The position numbers and the translations under genes were made by a program. Source: a virus. From it: 64,000 nt of DNA. Positions 1-9,679 of the stretch are shown piece by piece (positions within the stretch are counted from its first letter, which is position 1; every line of letters begins with the position of its first letter). The stretch lies in the IMG/VR virus record IMGVR_UViG_3300019762_000005, positions 1-64,000 of that record; one strand, written 5' to 3'. Under the pieces are notes generated by a model, which did no database searches, was not told the DNA's origin, and worked only from the letters and a program-made list of their open reading frames with translations.

Positions 1-1487
1 AGAGCATCAGTATCTTTAGTAGCTATACCGAATACAGATTTCTGAAGTTTAGCTCCGTGAATATTTGTAGTCTCATAATCAAGATTACCTACTATATTGT
101 CTATAGTTGCTCCATCTAATCCTTTACCGTCAAGTGCTGATCTAAGTATGTTCTCTCCTAATAATGTGTTAGCAGCTATGACTTCTTCCCCTGTATCTTT
201 AGGTGCTGAGATATACATATCTAGTAATTCTGCATCTAAATGATTATACTTGCTCTTGATCGCATTGTTCAATTCTTCTTTAGCTCTAAGTCTTTCTGGA
301 TGAGCTTGATTATACTGCTCATCATGGAATCCTTTTATCTGCTTACTACGTTCGTAGTTAGATTTTCTAGCTCGTTCAGAAGCAGTAAGAACTTCTCCTC
401 TTTCCAATTTCTTATTGATAGATCTAACGCCTTTACGAGCTTCAGCCCAGTTGGCATTTCCTTTATCATCAACCTTTACATTCTCTTGAGTCTCAAAAAG
501 TCTCAACCGATTATCTTCTTCAACTTTAGTAGGTGTAGCTTTTGCTCTAGCTTCAGCTTGCATTGCTGCAGCAGACTTAGTAAGTTGTCCATGTTTCTTT
601 TCTTTAGAGAAAGAGTACGCATTTATAGCAGATGTAATAGCAGCTCCTAGTTCAGTGTTAGGGTTAATCTTTCCTGTAGCTGTATCAATAGCATAGTTAC
701 CTCCTTCACCTTCAAGATTCCCTTGAGTATCTATACCAAGGTTCGCTCTTCCACCTACTTGAGCCATACGAGCAAACTCATCACGCTTCGCCATGATACC
801 AGGAATAATACTAGACCCAAGTTTTGCTTTATCAACAAATACTTTTTGACCCTGTATTACAAGTTCGTAATATGGATTACCAGGAACAGGTTTAGTAGTG
901 ACACCAAGGTCAATACCATCTTCCTTTACACGTTTACCTAAATCGTCAGTGTACTTAATAGGGTCAACACGGTCAAGTATGTCAGCTCGTTCTCCGCTCA
1001 ACCCTTCTAAGTACGAAAGAGATGCGTCGTCACCTCCGCTATAAGCTGTTTGCTTATCTATGAATGCTTGTTTTTGAGCAAAGACATGTTGCCTGTCTGC
1101 TGTTGTTTTAGCCGCTTTAGCAGCTTCATCAAAATTAGAAATAGTACTATCATAATCTTTTTTCCTTTGTATGTACGGAGCTAAATCGCCACTCTTAGTA
1201 GCTTTCCTGAAATCTCTATTAAGATCCATTATCTGAGACGTTAAACTCCTAGAGTCTTCTAAAGCTCCCGGGGTATTAATTAGGTCTTGAACCTGTTGGT
1301 TATATGGATCAAGAGTACTACTTAGGTTAGCTCTGTCCGCATCTATTCCTTCTACGTCAAAAGGATTGGCAGATATAGTATTTTTGAGTCCGTCTTGTGC
1401 AACTTTCTTTTTAGCTAAAGCTGCATAATAAGGCTGAGTATTTATATCTATTCCTCCTAGTATTGGATTACTGAATTTGTTTGGCAT
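1..1487 (-). CDS. Large virion-associated protein, partial (C-terminus beyond window)
   Basis: The reading frame is open from an ATG at 1487 (MPNKFSNPILGG) to the left edge, giving 495 codons with no stop, so the gene is cut by the window. The protein is hydrophilic, rich in Ala, Lys, Asp and Gln, and largely helical in look, with no membrane segment or recognisable catalytic motif. It starts 4 bases after the stop of the 543-aa protein, so it is the next gene of the late operon. In crAss-like phages, large helical proteins that are packed in the capsid or ejected lie in this position after the tail muzzle gene; that role is inference from position only. Confidence 0.8.
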   Translation of the reverse strand, partial: MPNKFSNPILGGIDINTQPYYAALAKKKVAQDGLKNTISANPFDVEGIDADRANLSSTLDPYNQQVQDLINTPGALEDSRSLTSQIMDLNRDFRKATKSGDLAPYIQRKKDYDSTISNFDEAAKAAKTTADRQHVFAQKQAFIDKQTAYSGGDDASLSYLEGLSGERADILDRVDPIKYTDDLGKRVKEDGIDLGVTTKPVPGNPYYELVIQGQKVFVDKAKLGSSIIPGIMAKRDEFARMAQVGGRANLGIDTQGNLEGEGGNYAIDTATGKINPNTELGAAITSAINAYSFSKEKKHGQLTKSAAAMQAEARAKATPTKVEEDNRLRLFETQENVKVDDKGNANWAEARKGVRSINKKLERGEVLTASERARKSNYERSKQIKGFHDEQYNQAHPERLRAKEELNNAIKSKYNHLDAELLDMYISAPKDTGEEVIAANTLLGENILRSALDGKGLDGATIDNIVGNLDYETTNIHGAKLQKSVFGIATKDTDA

Positions 1488-1490
1488 ATC

Positions 1491-3122
1491 TTATCCTCTT
1501 TTATAATTCTTCATAAATTCTGGATTCTGCATAATCAAGAAAGCTTCTTCGGCATTCTTAGCATAGCCCATTTGTACAAGCTCGTTTGCAGTTGCTTTGT
1601 TAAATCTGTTCTGAGCATAGGTATTAGCTATTTGCTGACCTTGTAATGCTGCAGCTCCTAGATGAGACTCCTTAGCTGCCACAGAAGCTTGATTCGTTTC
1701 ATCAACTCTGAATTGACGTTGAGCATTCAAGTTGTCAACATTTAGCTGATTCCCGATATTGAATTGGTCTGCACCCATTTGTCTTTGAGCGTCAATGTTC
1801 TCTTTTTGCACTAATGCTGCTGAGTCAGCTCTCTGCTTATTAACTTGAGCGTTTGCAATGTTCGACAAGTATGAGCCTGAAGAACCAGCACTTGCTGAAG
1901 CTATAGCATCACGTTGAGCGTTGAAAGTCTCCACATTTTTAGCTATGAGCGGATTGATATTTACCTCTGGAGCTTTCAACTTCCCAACTGATGTTTGATA
2001 ATCTTGAGCTCTTAATTTGTCTGCAGGTTTTAATCCCTGTACTAAATTGTACGCCAATGGAGCGTAAGCACCTACATTTTCGATTCCTTTGAGTAAAGGC
2101 TCGGTATTTCCAAGATCTCCACCGTTAGCGTACATCTTGTCCATATTCCCTCCGTAAGCATAAGGTTGACCTTGAGGATGAGTTGCTCCAGCCATCATTG
2201 ATCCATCTGGCATTTGATGTTGCGGTTGTTGCGGTTGAGGCATCTCTACTCTTTTAAAAGCTTCTTGTGCTTCTATAAGTCGCTTCATTTCTTCCTTCTT
2301 TGAGTTAGCATCTATACGATCACCTTTTCTCATGGAATACTTTTTATCTAGCTCTTTAGAATAGTCTGAAAATGACTTTCCTACAAACTTCTCTGGAATC
2401 TTAAACTCTCCTGCTAATTGTTTATTGATAAGTATCCTGTCAGAAAACACATAATTCTCTGGAGTGTACTCAGTCTCACCTTGTTCAACAGAATTTCCGT
2501 TACCCATAGGTACTCCTCCTAAAGGATTTTGTTCGTGTAAACCTCCAGCGTCAAAAGATACAAGATCTTCCATACCTCCAGCTCCTTGTTGAGACATTCC
2601 TCCACCCATAGCAAACTGCCCTCCTTGACCTACGTTTGTAATAACGCTTGTCGGTTGATACAACCTTTGTTGTTCTAGGCTTAGAGATTTGTTTTGTTTT
2701 TCTTGATTGGCTAGATTTAAACTTTCTAGTTCTTTGGACTGTTGGTTCTCAGCATGAGCTCCAAGTCCTGCAGCTAATCCGCCAAGAACAGCTCCACCAG
2801 CAATACCCCAAGGCCCTAAAGCTGCGCCTGCACTCGCTCCAGAAATAGCTCCTTGACCAAAACTACCAATAAGGTTAGCGTTGTTCTTGTCCATACCTCC
2901 ACCATAAGCTAGTTGCTGTAAAGGCATTCTGTTAATTTCAGGCATCGCGCCCATTTGAGGCAAAGCTAAAGTGTCAAGCCCTCCTTGCATTACATCTATA
3001 TTTATAGGAGCAATAAGAGGAAAATCTTGATCCTCAGCTGGTATTCCAGTGTAAACTTTCTTTTTCTTCTTATTCTTGTCTCCTGGACCTCCTCTGTAGA
3101 TACCGTTTAAATTGTTAGCCAT
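1491..3122 (-). CDS. Gly/Gln/Ala-rich virion protein, candidate ejected cargo protein
   Basis: 543 aa. The N-terminus is basic and low-complexity. A Gly/Ala-rich stretch near residues 90-120 (GQGAISGASAGAALGPWG) resembles the glycine-zipper segments of phage proteins that insert into membranes. The middle has recurring YGG-x-MDK motifs, and the C-terminal half is Gln/Ala/Asn-rich and helical (many NAQ/NVDNLNAQRQ turns). It lies between the 1417-aa tail protein and another large helical protein. In crAss-like phages a cargo protein follows the muzzle protein, so cargo or ejection is the best guess. A TATATTTGC element sits three bases before the ATG. Confidence 0.75.
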   Translation of the reverse strand: MANNLNGIYRGGPGDKNKKKKKVYTGIPAEDQDFPLIAPINIDVMQGGLDTLALPQMGAMPEINRMPLQQLAYGGGMDKNNANLIGSFGQGAISGASAGAALGPWGIAGGAVLGGLAAGLGAHAENQQSKELESLNLANQEKQNKSLSLEQQRLYQPTSVITNVGQGGQFAMGGGMSQQGAGGMEDLVSFDAGGLHEQNPLGGVPMGNGNSVEQGETEYTPENYVFSDRILINKQLAGEFKIPEKFVGKSFSDYSKELDKKYSMRKGDRIDANSKKEEMKRLIEAQEAFKRVEMPQPQQPQHQMPDGSMMAGATHPQGQPYAYGGNMDKMYANGGDLGNTEPLLKGIENVGAYAPLAYNLVQGLKPADKLRAQDYQTSVGKLKAPEVNINPLIAKNVETFNAQRDAIASASAGSSGSYLSNIANAQVNKQRADSAALVQKENIDAQRQMGADQFNIGNQLNVDNLNAQRQFRVDETNQASVAAKESHLGAAALQGQQIANTYAQNRFNKATANELVQMGYAKNAEEAFLIMQNPEFMKNYKRG

Positions 3123-3125
3123 GTT

Positions 3126-3134
3126 GCAAATATA
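3126..3134 (-). promoter_or_regulatory. Bacteroidota-type -7 element, 3 nt from start codon
   Basis: On the minus strand the sequence reads TATATTTGC-AAC-ATG, an exact TAnnTTTG match followed by the start of the 543-aa gene. The spacing leaves no room for a 5' leader, so a transcript from here would be leaderless. No good TTG -33 box is seen at 17-23 bases upstream. Confidence 0.5.
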
Positions 3135-3141
3135 TTAAAAA

Positions 3142-6100
3142 TTAAAACATCTGAAAGTCAAAGTACGATAATACTCTATCCATCTTGAATGTCTTGTTGT
3201 TATTATTTTGAAAGTAAAACTCTACTACGAAGTATGTTGAACGCATTCTTGACTTCCCAACATTACTGTGAGATGGTCTATTGTCCGTTAACTGATTGTC
3301 TCTTGGAATTTTTAGTCTCCATTTGTCAAACCTTCTTTCTATGTACTTGTTTACTGTTACTCCTCTTATCTGTCTAGTCTGAGAAAGATCTACTTTCCCT
3401 GTGTCTTGATTATCGTTATACACTCTAACTGCAGAAATTGTTTCATTTCTTAATGATGATTCTATTAAAGGATTTACAACTCCGTTAAAATCTTCATCGT
3501 AAAACGTTCCTTTGTCATGCAGCATATTAACTTTAGAGTTAAACTCTATAAATCTGAGTATCTTGTTGTAGTCAGACCTTTCGTTAACTACGATACTAAT
3601 CATAGACTCTACCGGATCGTTATCGTAATATACTCCATGTTCTCCGCAGCCGTGTCTATACACTTGAGTATTGTTCTCTGGGTTAGGAGAGAAAATAGTT
3701 CCGTTGTTATTGACGTAAATGTTTGGCCTAAACTTGTAGAAAGAGTTGAATGCGGCATTCATTTCATTAAAAGCCATTGTGTATCCAGTTCTTCTATTAA
3801 CTAAGTAAGGAGGGTTCGTTATAGCACTGTCATCTAGGTATTGTTGCCAAGTGAATCCAGCATTAAAAGTTTGAGTGGTATTGCCAGTGTATTGAACCAG
3901 CTGACCATCTATAACTATGTGCTCTCCTGGATTCAATGTCGTACCAGCCAATATAGGCTTGGTAGAGCTCGTGTCTCCATTGCTTCTTTTTTCAACCCCT
4001 AAAAAGGTATAGACAACAATCTTTTCTTTCGTATCATAAGTACAATGAACTCCTTTGTCTAGCAACGGATTGTCTCCGCCGTCAGATTTAGTCAGTAAGA
4101 CATCTTGATGTAGTGTTCTGTTGAAGAATCCATGAAAACCTTTTAAGTCGCTTATAGGTCCGTTTCCTCCTCCAGTAAACCTCATCATCTTTCTATGAGT
4201 AGCATCGAAATACCAAATACTATTGTCGGTTGCTAGAGCTCCCCATTGATGTATGCATCCGTGTTTTGTCGAGATATATCCATAATCTCGCAATCCTTGA
4301 CCTGTACCAAGCTCTGTAGATACTCCATCAGAAGCAACTACTAATGCTCTTTCATTAATCAAGAACTTTCCAAATCCTCTGTCTTGTAAGTAATAAATCT
4401 CATCATTAAGATTTAAAAGCCTATTGATTGGTCCGTACTTAGTGTCAACATCTAAATAGTTGTTTGTTCTAAATTTCGACCAAGAATCTACAGTCTCTCC
4501 ATTAATCTTTGCATCAGATATAAATGTTCTAACATCTTGAGTCTTAGGACAAGAACAATCGCTAAATTCTATAGGTTTCGGAAAGTACGTAACGTTTCTA
4601 TCTACCTCGGAATATACAGTATTGTATAGGAACATATCTCCTTCAGTACCTCCAGTCTCAACTCGTCTATAGCCATCTGGATTTCCATCATCATCATGGT
4701 CAAAAGAATTGCCTTTGTTGTAGGTGTTCCCATGAGTAAGCTCCAGATTGATTCTTGATTCCACAGGTATCATAGCTACCTCAAAGTAGGAGTCATTATC
4801 GTCAGTCACGTTAGCAGATAGTCCTCTTGTTTGAGCAAAGCTATCCCAGAACAATCTTAAGAAGTCAAAGTATCCTACATATATATCTCCTCCGAATACA
4901 GTAGTTGTAGTTGCTCCATTTCGTAAAAGGTGAGTACAAGGTATAAATACATTCGACGCTACCTTTTCTGGACCAGTTCCTCCGTATTGTTCTGTAACGT
5001 ACCTTTGGTACTCCAAAATGTTTCTTGTGAAGTTTCCTGGATTTGCGGTTGGAACATAAGCCGTATTAGCTACTCCACCTGCTACAGGGGTGCTGAATAC
5101 ATTTGCTCCCTGGTGGTTAAGTGTTAACGTAAGATTTGTACCTTGGAAAGCTCCTTGAGTATAGTCGGAAGAATCTACCGCTAATCCACCTGCACCATAG
5201 ATACCATAGTTTCTAAAGTTCTGAGTATTCACGTTTTGAAGAGCAAAGTCTCCTTGTCCTCCACCAGTTCTAACGAATCCTGTTATTATAGCGGTATTGT
5301 CTACTCCAGCAAAACCAGGAAGCCCTCCAGCAACTCTAGTTTTATCAACAACTTCTTGTCCACCTATATACCCAGGGTTTGCAGGGTTCTCTCCTGGAGT
5401 GGTAGAAGCTCCTCCTGAAGCAACATCTTCAGCACTTATATTGTTGTACAATCCTACAGATCGAATAACATCATTACCGTCAACAAATCCAGAAGTAAAA
5501 GCATTGTATGTTTGCTCTGGACTAAAGAAAGAGATCATGTCAGAATTAGAAGTTCCTCCGTTGTAATTGTTAGGAGAAGACATTGTAAATCTACTTCCTA
5601 TAGATGGGGGTGTGAAATTGACTCCTCCGTGAGTGTAGTATTTGACACCTACGCCTTGGTAAAGCTTTGTTGAATTTTGAACGTTTCTATCGACACGAAC
5701 AATTTTGTACCCTGATATTTGAGCAGTAAGACAAGCTGGTAGTGCAATCTCAAAGTCAACTCCAAGAGTAAAACCTTTTACATTTCCAAAAGCATCTACT
5801 TCTGTTATAGGAGCATTCGTAACAGACGGCATACGTATATCACCAATGTAATATACGAATGACGCTGTACCCTTTTTAGAGAAGAATACTATTCCAAAAC
5901 GATAGATTTCTCCTCGTTTATATCCGGTCTTATGACCTGCAATGTATGATGAAGCGAAATTGTCATGACGCTTTCTAACGTGTGTGTATTCAGAACTGAT
6001 ATTAAATGTCCCATCTCCAAAAGGAGTAGAACCAAATTGACTGTTCAACCCATCATCTAACAAGAACTCTTCGTTCTTAAATGTATATTTTACATAACCG

Positions 6101-7395
6101 TTTGGACTTTCACCTCCAAGCTGATTATCCAATCTAAACCTGTATCTTCGATGCGAGGTTGACCAGTCATTTATAGTTCCAGTAGGATTCGATCCGTTTG
6201 CTCTTCCTGAATCGTCATTGTATGGATTGCTATACAAAGCTTCACGAGCAGTAAGTCCATGAGTCGCTTGCATGAATGTTTGATGACTTGCAGTTGGCAC
6301 ACCACCAAAGGCGTATCTCAATGTTACAAAGTCATCAGTATCTATACAAGTCGGTTCGAAGCAGTCCTCTTTAATATTTGATGCTAACAGGATATTGTCT
6401 TTTACTTCAAATGTTTTGTTAGTGTGAAAAGGATAGAAGTTCTGAACGTAATCAGCAAAAGTTATTGCTATCGCATTCGATTCATTACCAGAGTCAGTAA
6501 CTGTATAGTCTGTTCCTCCGTCAACATTTACCGTATCAATCTGATGTATAACAGGAGCATTTCCGTAAGTATCCTTAAAGATTCTTATCAGAGTAAGTGT
6601 ACTGTAATTACTCACATTAATAGTTGACAAATCAATATCTACTTGTATCGCCTTTCCAGTATTAGTACCTCTTACACTACCTTCTATATCCGAAGTGTTG
6701 GTGTTGTCAGTACCCTGGTATAGGGGTATAAGCTTTGATGCATGAGCAATGATAGTTTGCTTCCCGTCATCACTAAGTAATCTATAGGCGTACTGATATA
6801 CACCTGCAGCTAAGTTACCTCCTCCGATAATGTTTGTTAATACAGGGTTCAATAGAGTAGCATCTGGATGTATGTCTAAGTCGCTTGGAGTTATACCTCC
6901 ATAAGAAGTTGGTCCAGTGTAAGCACCAGTACCAAAATTCGGATCTGAAATATTAATAGATCGAGTAGCTTCGTTGTAGTCAGAAAACACTACCCTTCTA
7001 GTACACTCATTTTCCCATCTACCTACAGCTTCTATTGGGTGAAAAGCTGAGAAGTTCAAGTCTGGATGGTCGTACACTAGATTCAGAGTCGCTCCACAAT
7101 CAGTATCGTAGTCAACTCTGTAGATGTACCCATGTCCTCCGACTTGTGTATCTACGGTAGATGTGAAAAGAATAATCTGCTCTCGTATATGTGCAGATCC
7201 TATAATTTTCTCATTAGTATTTGGAAGAGTAATATTCAAACTATTACCTCTAAAGTTTATGACAGAATGGTTTGAATCACCATCTGTAGTAATAACTTTA
7301 ATATCCTCTGCGTGATAATAAGTAGAATTCTTTACTGAATTAACAGAAGAATCCTTATCCATTCCTCCATTGAATGTATTAATAGTTTGTTGCAT
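3142..7395 (-). CDS. 1417-aa tail protein, candidate muzzle/tail stabilisation protein
   Basis: The largest complete gene in the window. It is Asn-, Thr-, Gly- and Tyr-rich with long beta-type segments and no signal peptide or membrane helix. The N-terminus (MQQTINTFNGGMDKDSS) resembles the start of large phage tail-tip proteins from Bacteroidota phages. It includes Cys-rich spots (CSCPKTQD) and a repeated RVDYD/YSEVDRN character consistent with a beta-propeller or sandwich architecture. It follows the 252-aa ring-like protein and precedes the Gln/Ala-rich proteins, which is the muzzle position in crAss-like virions. The function is inferred from size and order; structure prediction would decide it. 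Confidence 0.75.
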   Translation of the reverse strand: MQQTINTFNGGMDKDSSVNSVKNSTYYHAEDIKVITTDGDSNHSVINFRGNSLNITLPNTNEKIIGSAHIREQIILFTSTVDTQVGGHGYIYRVDYDTDCGATLNLVYDHPDLNFSAFHPIEAVGRWENECTRRVVFSDYNEATRSINISDPNFGTGAYTGPTSYGGITPSDLDIHPDATLLNPVLTNIIGGGNLAAGVYQYAYRLLSDDGKQTIIAHASKLIPLYQGTDNTNTSDIEGSVRGTNTGKAIQVDIDLSTINVSNYSTLTLIRIFKDTYGNAPVIHQIDTVNVDGGTDYTVTDSGNESNAIAITFADYVQNFYPFHTNKTFEVKDNILLASNIKEDCFEPTCIDTDDFVTLRYAFGGVPTASHQTFMQATHGLTAREALYSNPYNDDSGRANGSNPTGTINDWSTSHRRYRFRLDNQLGGESPNGYVKYTFKNEEFLLDDGLNSQFGSTPFGDGTFNISSEYTHVRKRHDNFASSYIAGHKTGYKRGEIYRFGIVFFSKKGTASFVYYIGDIRMPSVTNAPITEVDAFGNVKGFTLGVDFEIALPACLTAQISGYKIVRVDRNVQNSTKLYQGVGVKYYTHGGVNFTPPSIGSRFTMSSPNNYNGGTSNSDMISFFSPEQTYNAFTSGFVDGNDVIRSVGLYNNISAEDVASGGASTTPGENPANPGYIGGQEVVDKTRVAGGLPGFAGVDNTAIITGFVRTGGGQGDFALQNVNTQNFRNYGIYGAGGLAVDSSDYTQGAFQGTNLTLTLNHQGANVFSTPVAGGVANTAYVPTANPGNFTRNILEYQRYVTEQYGGTGPEKVASNVFIPCTHLLRNGATTTTVFGGDIYVGYFDFLRLFWDSFAQTRGLSANVTDDNDSYFEVAMIPVESRINLELTHGNTYNKGNSFDHDDDGNPDGYRRVETGGTEGDMFLYNTVYSEVDRNVTYFPKPIEFSDCSCPKTQDVRTFISDAKINGETVDSWSKFRTNNYLDVDTKYGPINRLLNLNDEIYYLQDRGFGKFLINERALVVASDGVSTELGTGQGLRDYGYISTKHGCIHQWGALATDNSIWYFDATHRKMMRFTGGGNGPISDLKGFHGFFNRTLHQDVLLTKSDGGDNPLLDKGVHCTYDTKEKIVVYTFLGVEKRSNGDTSSTKPILAGTTLNPGEHIVIDGQLVQYTGNTTQTFNAGFTWQQYLDDSAITNPPYLVNRRTGYTMAFNEMNAAFNSFYKFRPNIYVNNNGTIFSPNPENNTQVYRHGCGEHGVYYDNDPVESMISIVVNERSDYNKILRFIEFNSKVNMLHDKGTFYDEDFNGVVNPLIESSLRNETISAVRVYNDNQDTGKVDLSQTRQIRGVTVNKYIERRFDKWRLKIPRDNQLTDNRPSHSNVGKSRMRSTYFVVEFYFQNNNNKTFKMDRVLSYFDFQMF

Positions 7396-7405
7396 GTTTT
7401 TGTAT

Positions 7406-8164
7406 TTATGATCCGTCTACATTCTTGCGCCAGTGCCTAATTTCAGGAGCTTGCATATTCTTAAAGAATGTAGAGTGGTCGTTTATCTCAGAAATCATAG
7501 AAGTTCTATCGTTCTTGAATCCTTCCATTCTATCTAAAGAAGGCATCTTCGAGTAGTTAACTGCTTGAGCAAAATACCAATCTCTTTCTCTTTCGTAGTG
7601 GAAGTATTTACCATCGCTTAAATCGTCTCTTTGCCAAAGTATAGACGCAACCTTATGAGCTATAAAACTAGTAGCTCCTTGTATCCATTGTTGATCAGCA
7701 GGAATCATAGGATCTCCTTCATCGTTAGTTGGTAGAGCTTTATACGAAAGTATAACATAACCTTTGTCTTGAGATGTGAATATGTAATTGCTATTAACCT
7801 GGTATGTTAATGAACTAGGACATTTATAATCAGCATCACTACAATGATAGTTTGTATGAAACTTGTCAGTAGCCCATCTCATAGGATGTAGCTTCGCTTT
7901 GCCGCAGTTAATATCTTCAGCAGAACCATACGCAAAAGCAGCCTGAACTATCAAGCTTAAGTCTGATGGTAGAGAACCTCTAGCATCTTTTATTTCTATA
8001 GCTTCTATCTTCGTTGTTAATACTAACGGACTATTAGTTGCAGCCATGAATTCGAATAGCCATATCATAGCCTCTTCGTTGGACATGGTATAGTTCAGTC
8101 CTGAGTTATCTCTATAGTATTTATCAACAATAGATTGGTAGCTAACTAATCTTCCATTCTCCAT
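7406..8164 (-). CDS. Tail ring/adaptor protein candidate
   Basis: 252 aa, mixed alpha/beta. The N-terminal half is helical (SNEEAMIWLFEFMAATNSPL), followed by a stretch with HCSDADYKCP, a beta-rich segment (NYIFTSQDKGYVILSYKALP) and a C-terminal helical end. This helical-beta-helical layout suits the multi-subunit rings of short tails. It is directly upstream (in transcription) of the 1417-aa tail protein with a 10-base gap and shares one base with the preceding small gene. A ring of the tail barrel is inferred from position; no catalytic motif is visible. Confidence 0.7.
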   Translation of the reverse strand: MENGRLVSYQSIVDKYYRDNSGLNYTMSNEEAMIWLFEFMAATNSPLVLTTKIEAIEIKDARGSLPSDLSLIVQAAFAYGSAEDINCGKAKLHPMRWATDKFHTNYHCSDADYKCPSSLTYQVNSNYIFTSQDKGYVILSYKALPTNDEGDPMIPADQQWIQGATSFIAHKVASILWQRDDLSDGKYFHYERERDWYFAQAVNYSKMPSLDRMEGFKNDRTSMISEINDHSTFFKNMQAPEIRHWRKNVDGS

Positions 8165-8427
8165 TATAGATTTCCTTCTTTCATAAATTTAGCAAGCTTA
8201 TCCGCTAAAGATAGCTCTTCCATTGGATTAGTTTCTGAGATATACTTTTTAGTGTTATACTCCCATTCTCCATCTGCATTCTTTCCTTCAGTAGAAATAG
8301 TCTTTATGTATCCATTTTCAACTTGCTCTACTACTACAGTTTCTCGGTTTCCATCTTCTTCTATAGACTTCTCCCATCTTTTATATTCTTTTTTAGCCAT
8401 TGGTGATTCTTTTGGTATTAGTGTCAT
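8164..8427 (-). CDS. Small conserved-looking phage protein, unknown
   Basis: 87 aa, charged, no membrane segment. The ATG at 8427 overlaps the stop of the preceding gene as ATGA, suggesting translational coupling. A second in-frame ATG at 8400 (MAKKEYKRWEKSIEEDG) is an equally good start, since that N-terminus looks like the real beginning of the fold. A beta segment (VVVEQVENGYIKTIS) and a helical C-terminal tail follow. It lies inside the tail/connector gene run, so it is probably a virion or assembly protein. No function is recognised. Confidence 0.7.
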   Translation of the reverse strand: MTLIPKESPMAKKEYKRWEKSIEEDGNRETVVVEQVENGYIKTISTEGKNADGEWEYNTKKYISETNPMEELSLADKLAKFMKEGNL

Positions 8428-8954
8428 TGCTCAGTGAAATATACGGTATTTTTTCCATTTGGAGTTTTTAAGTGTTTGGACAACTTCTGTCTAAACCCTT
8501 TTACAGGTACAACTTTATAAAAAGCACTACCCTTTATTACTCCGTTTCTGAGAGTTGCTCTCATCTTATAATAGTATCCATCATTAGAACTATTATCTGA
8601 GAACAAAACTTTCTTATCTTTTATAGCGACAATCTCTTCTCTTGTCATTCCTTTATACTTATCATGCCAAAACTTCCAAGTCTTACCCCAATCTGGATAA
8701 AGATACTTAGTAGTGAAATTTCCTTCCTTATCTGTATATGTAGTTTTTCTCATTTCTACCATTACAGTCATTAAGCTTGGTATGATGAATTTCTTACCTT
8801 CTGTTATTACTTTTTCGATACATCTGTTGTTTACTTCTGATATTAATGAAGCGAAGTCTGAACGAGGCATAGGGTTCTTAACCTCTTTTGGATACCTCTT
8901 TAGTATATGAGACTTCTTAAAATCTATCTTTTCTGCTAATTTTCTTGCTGTCAT
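8424..8954 (-). CDS. Possible IHF/HU-like DNA-binding protein
   Basis: 176 aa, basic (many Lys). Residues about 28-70 (DFASLISEVNNRCIEK followed by EGKKFIIPSLMTVMVE) resemble the helix-helix then GxxFxIPxLGTF strand of the HU/IHF fold. A more basic C-terminal half with KMRATLRNGVIKGS follows. IHF-like genes are known in the late clusters of crAss-like phages, which supports this reading. The similarity is weak by eye and the domain is larger than bacterial HU (about 90 aa), so another DNA-binding or connector role remains possible. Confidence 0.5.
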   Translation of the reverse strand: MTARKLAEKIDFKKSHILKRYPKEVKNPMPRSDFASLISEVNNRCIEKVITEGKKFIIPSLMTVMVEMRKTTYTDKEGNFTTKYLYPDWGKTWKFWHDKYKGMTREEIVAIKDKKVLFSDNSSNDGYYYKMRATLRNGVIKGSAFYKVVPVKGFRQKLSKHLKTPNGKNTVYFTEQ

Positions 8955-8962
8955 ACTTTCTA

Positions 8963-9661
8963 TTAAGCTTTTACGTCTTGTGAATCATTCATTTCATCCT
9001 TTCCAGTCAGTTGCTTTCTCATCATCTGCTCTACTATTATAGGTTTCATGTACTCCCACATCCACATATTTAAAGGATATCCTTCTTCGTAGTTCTCACA
9101 AACAACAGTTGGATCTAAAGACCCGCATTTATTGAACCTCATAACCTCTAAAGGATCTTCAAATACTCCTCTACACTTGATCTTCTCAATCATTAAGAAT
9201 CTTTCGTCAAGAGAATACATATACAGCCTCCTATTGTAAAGAAACACGTAAGTTTGAGCCTTTCCATATAGGGGCTTAGCTAGAAACTCTATCCTTTTGT
9301 AATTTACAAAGTTAAACCTTTTAGCTATTATATCTACAGGTCCTATATCAGTCAGTGCTTTAGAGCTATAAAACTCTATCGAGTTAGGTATGATTTCTTT
9401 AGACCTCAATATTTTACAACCTACAGGAATCACTTCTCCACAACATTCCGCAGAATTAACAACTTCCATTTCTATACACCTTAAGTCCTGTATGACGTTT
9501 GGGTCAATACTTCTTTTGTTCTTATTGTATTCGTTACGCATCCATAAAACACGTTGTTGATTAATAAGATCTACTTGATAGTCTCTGGAAAATGTGGTCT
9601 CCACCTGATTGATATTTAATGCTTCATCAAGTTGAGACGTTAATGTGTCTATTGTAACCAT
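8963..9661 (-). CDS. Tail/connector structural protein candidate
   Basis: 232 aa. The N-terminal helix region (TLTSQLDEALNINQ) is followed by a mostly beta middle (VDIIAKRFNFVNYKRIEFL) and a helical Met/Trp-rich C-terminus (MWMWEYMKPIIVEQMMRKQ). It sits beside the IHF-like and ring-like genes, where crAss-like phages encode conserved tail-barrel proteins. The pair of Cys in SAECCGEV has no clear metal-site partners. The start is the ATG at 9661, three bases after a TATATTTG promoter-like element. Assignment is positional only. Confidence 0.65.
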   Translation of the reverse strand: MVTIDTLTSQLDEALNINQVETTFSRDYQVDLINQQRVLWMRNEYNKNKRSIDPNVIQDLRCIEMEVVNSAECCGEVIPVGCKILRSKEIIPNSIEFYSSKALTDIGPVDIIAKRFNFVNYKRIEFLAKPLYGKAQTYVFLYNRRLYMYSLDERFLMIEKIKCRGVFEDPLEVMRFNKCGSLDPTVVCENYEEGYPLNMWMWEYMKPIIVEQMMRKQLTGKDEMNDSQDVKA

Positions 9662-9664
9662 ACG

Positions 9665-9673
9665 TCAAATATA
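9665..9673 (-). promoter_or_regulatory. -7 element 3 nt from start codon of 232-aa late gene
   Basis: The minus strand reads TATATTTGA-CGT-ATG, with the same three-base spacing to the ATG as at 3126-3134 and 18183-18191. No TTG -33 box is obvious. The recurrence of the geometry is the main support. Confidence 0.45.
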
Positions 9674-9679
9674 ATGTTT

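Noticed and set aside
3189-3377. Plus-strand ORFs opposite the left-arm virion genes
   Set aside because: Many short frames lie antisense to long minus-strand genes; they are shadows without plus-strand promoters or leaders.
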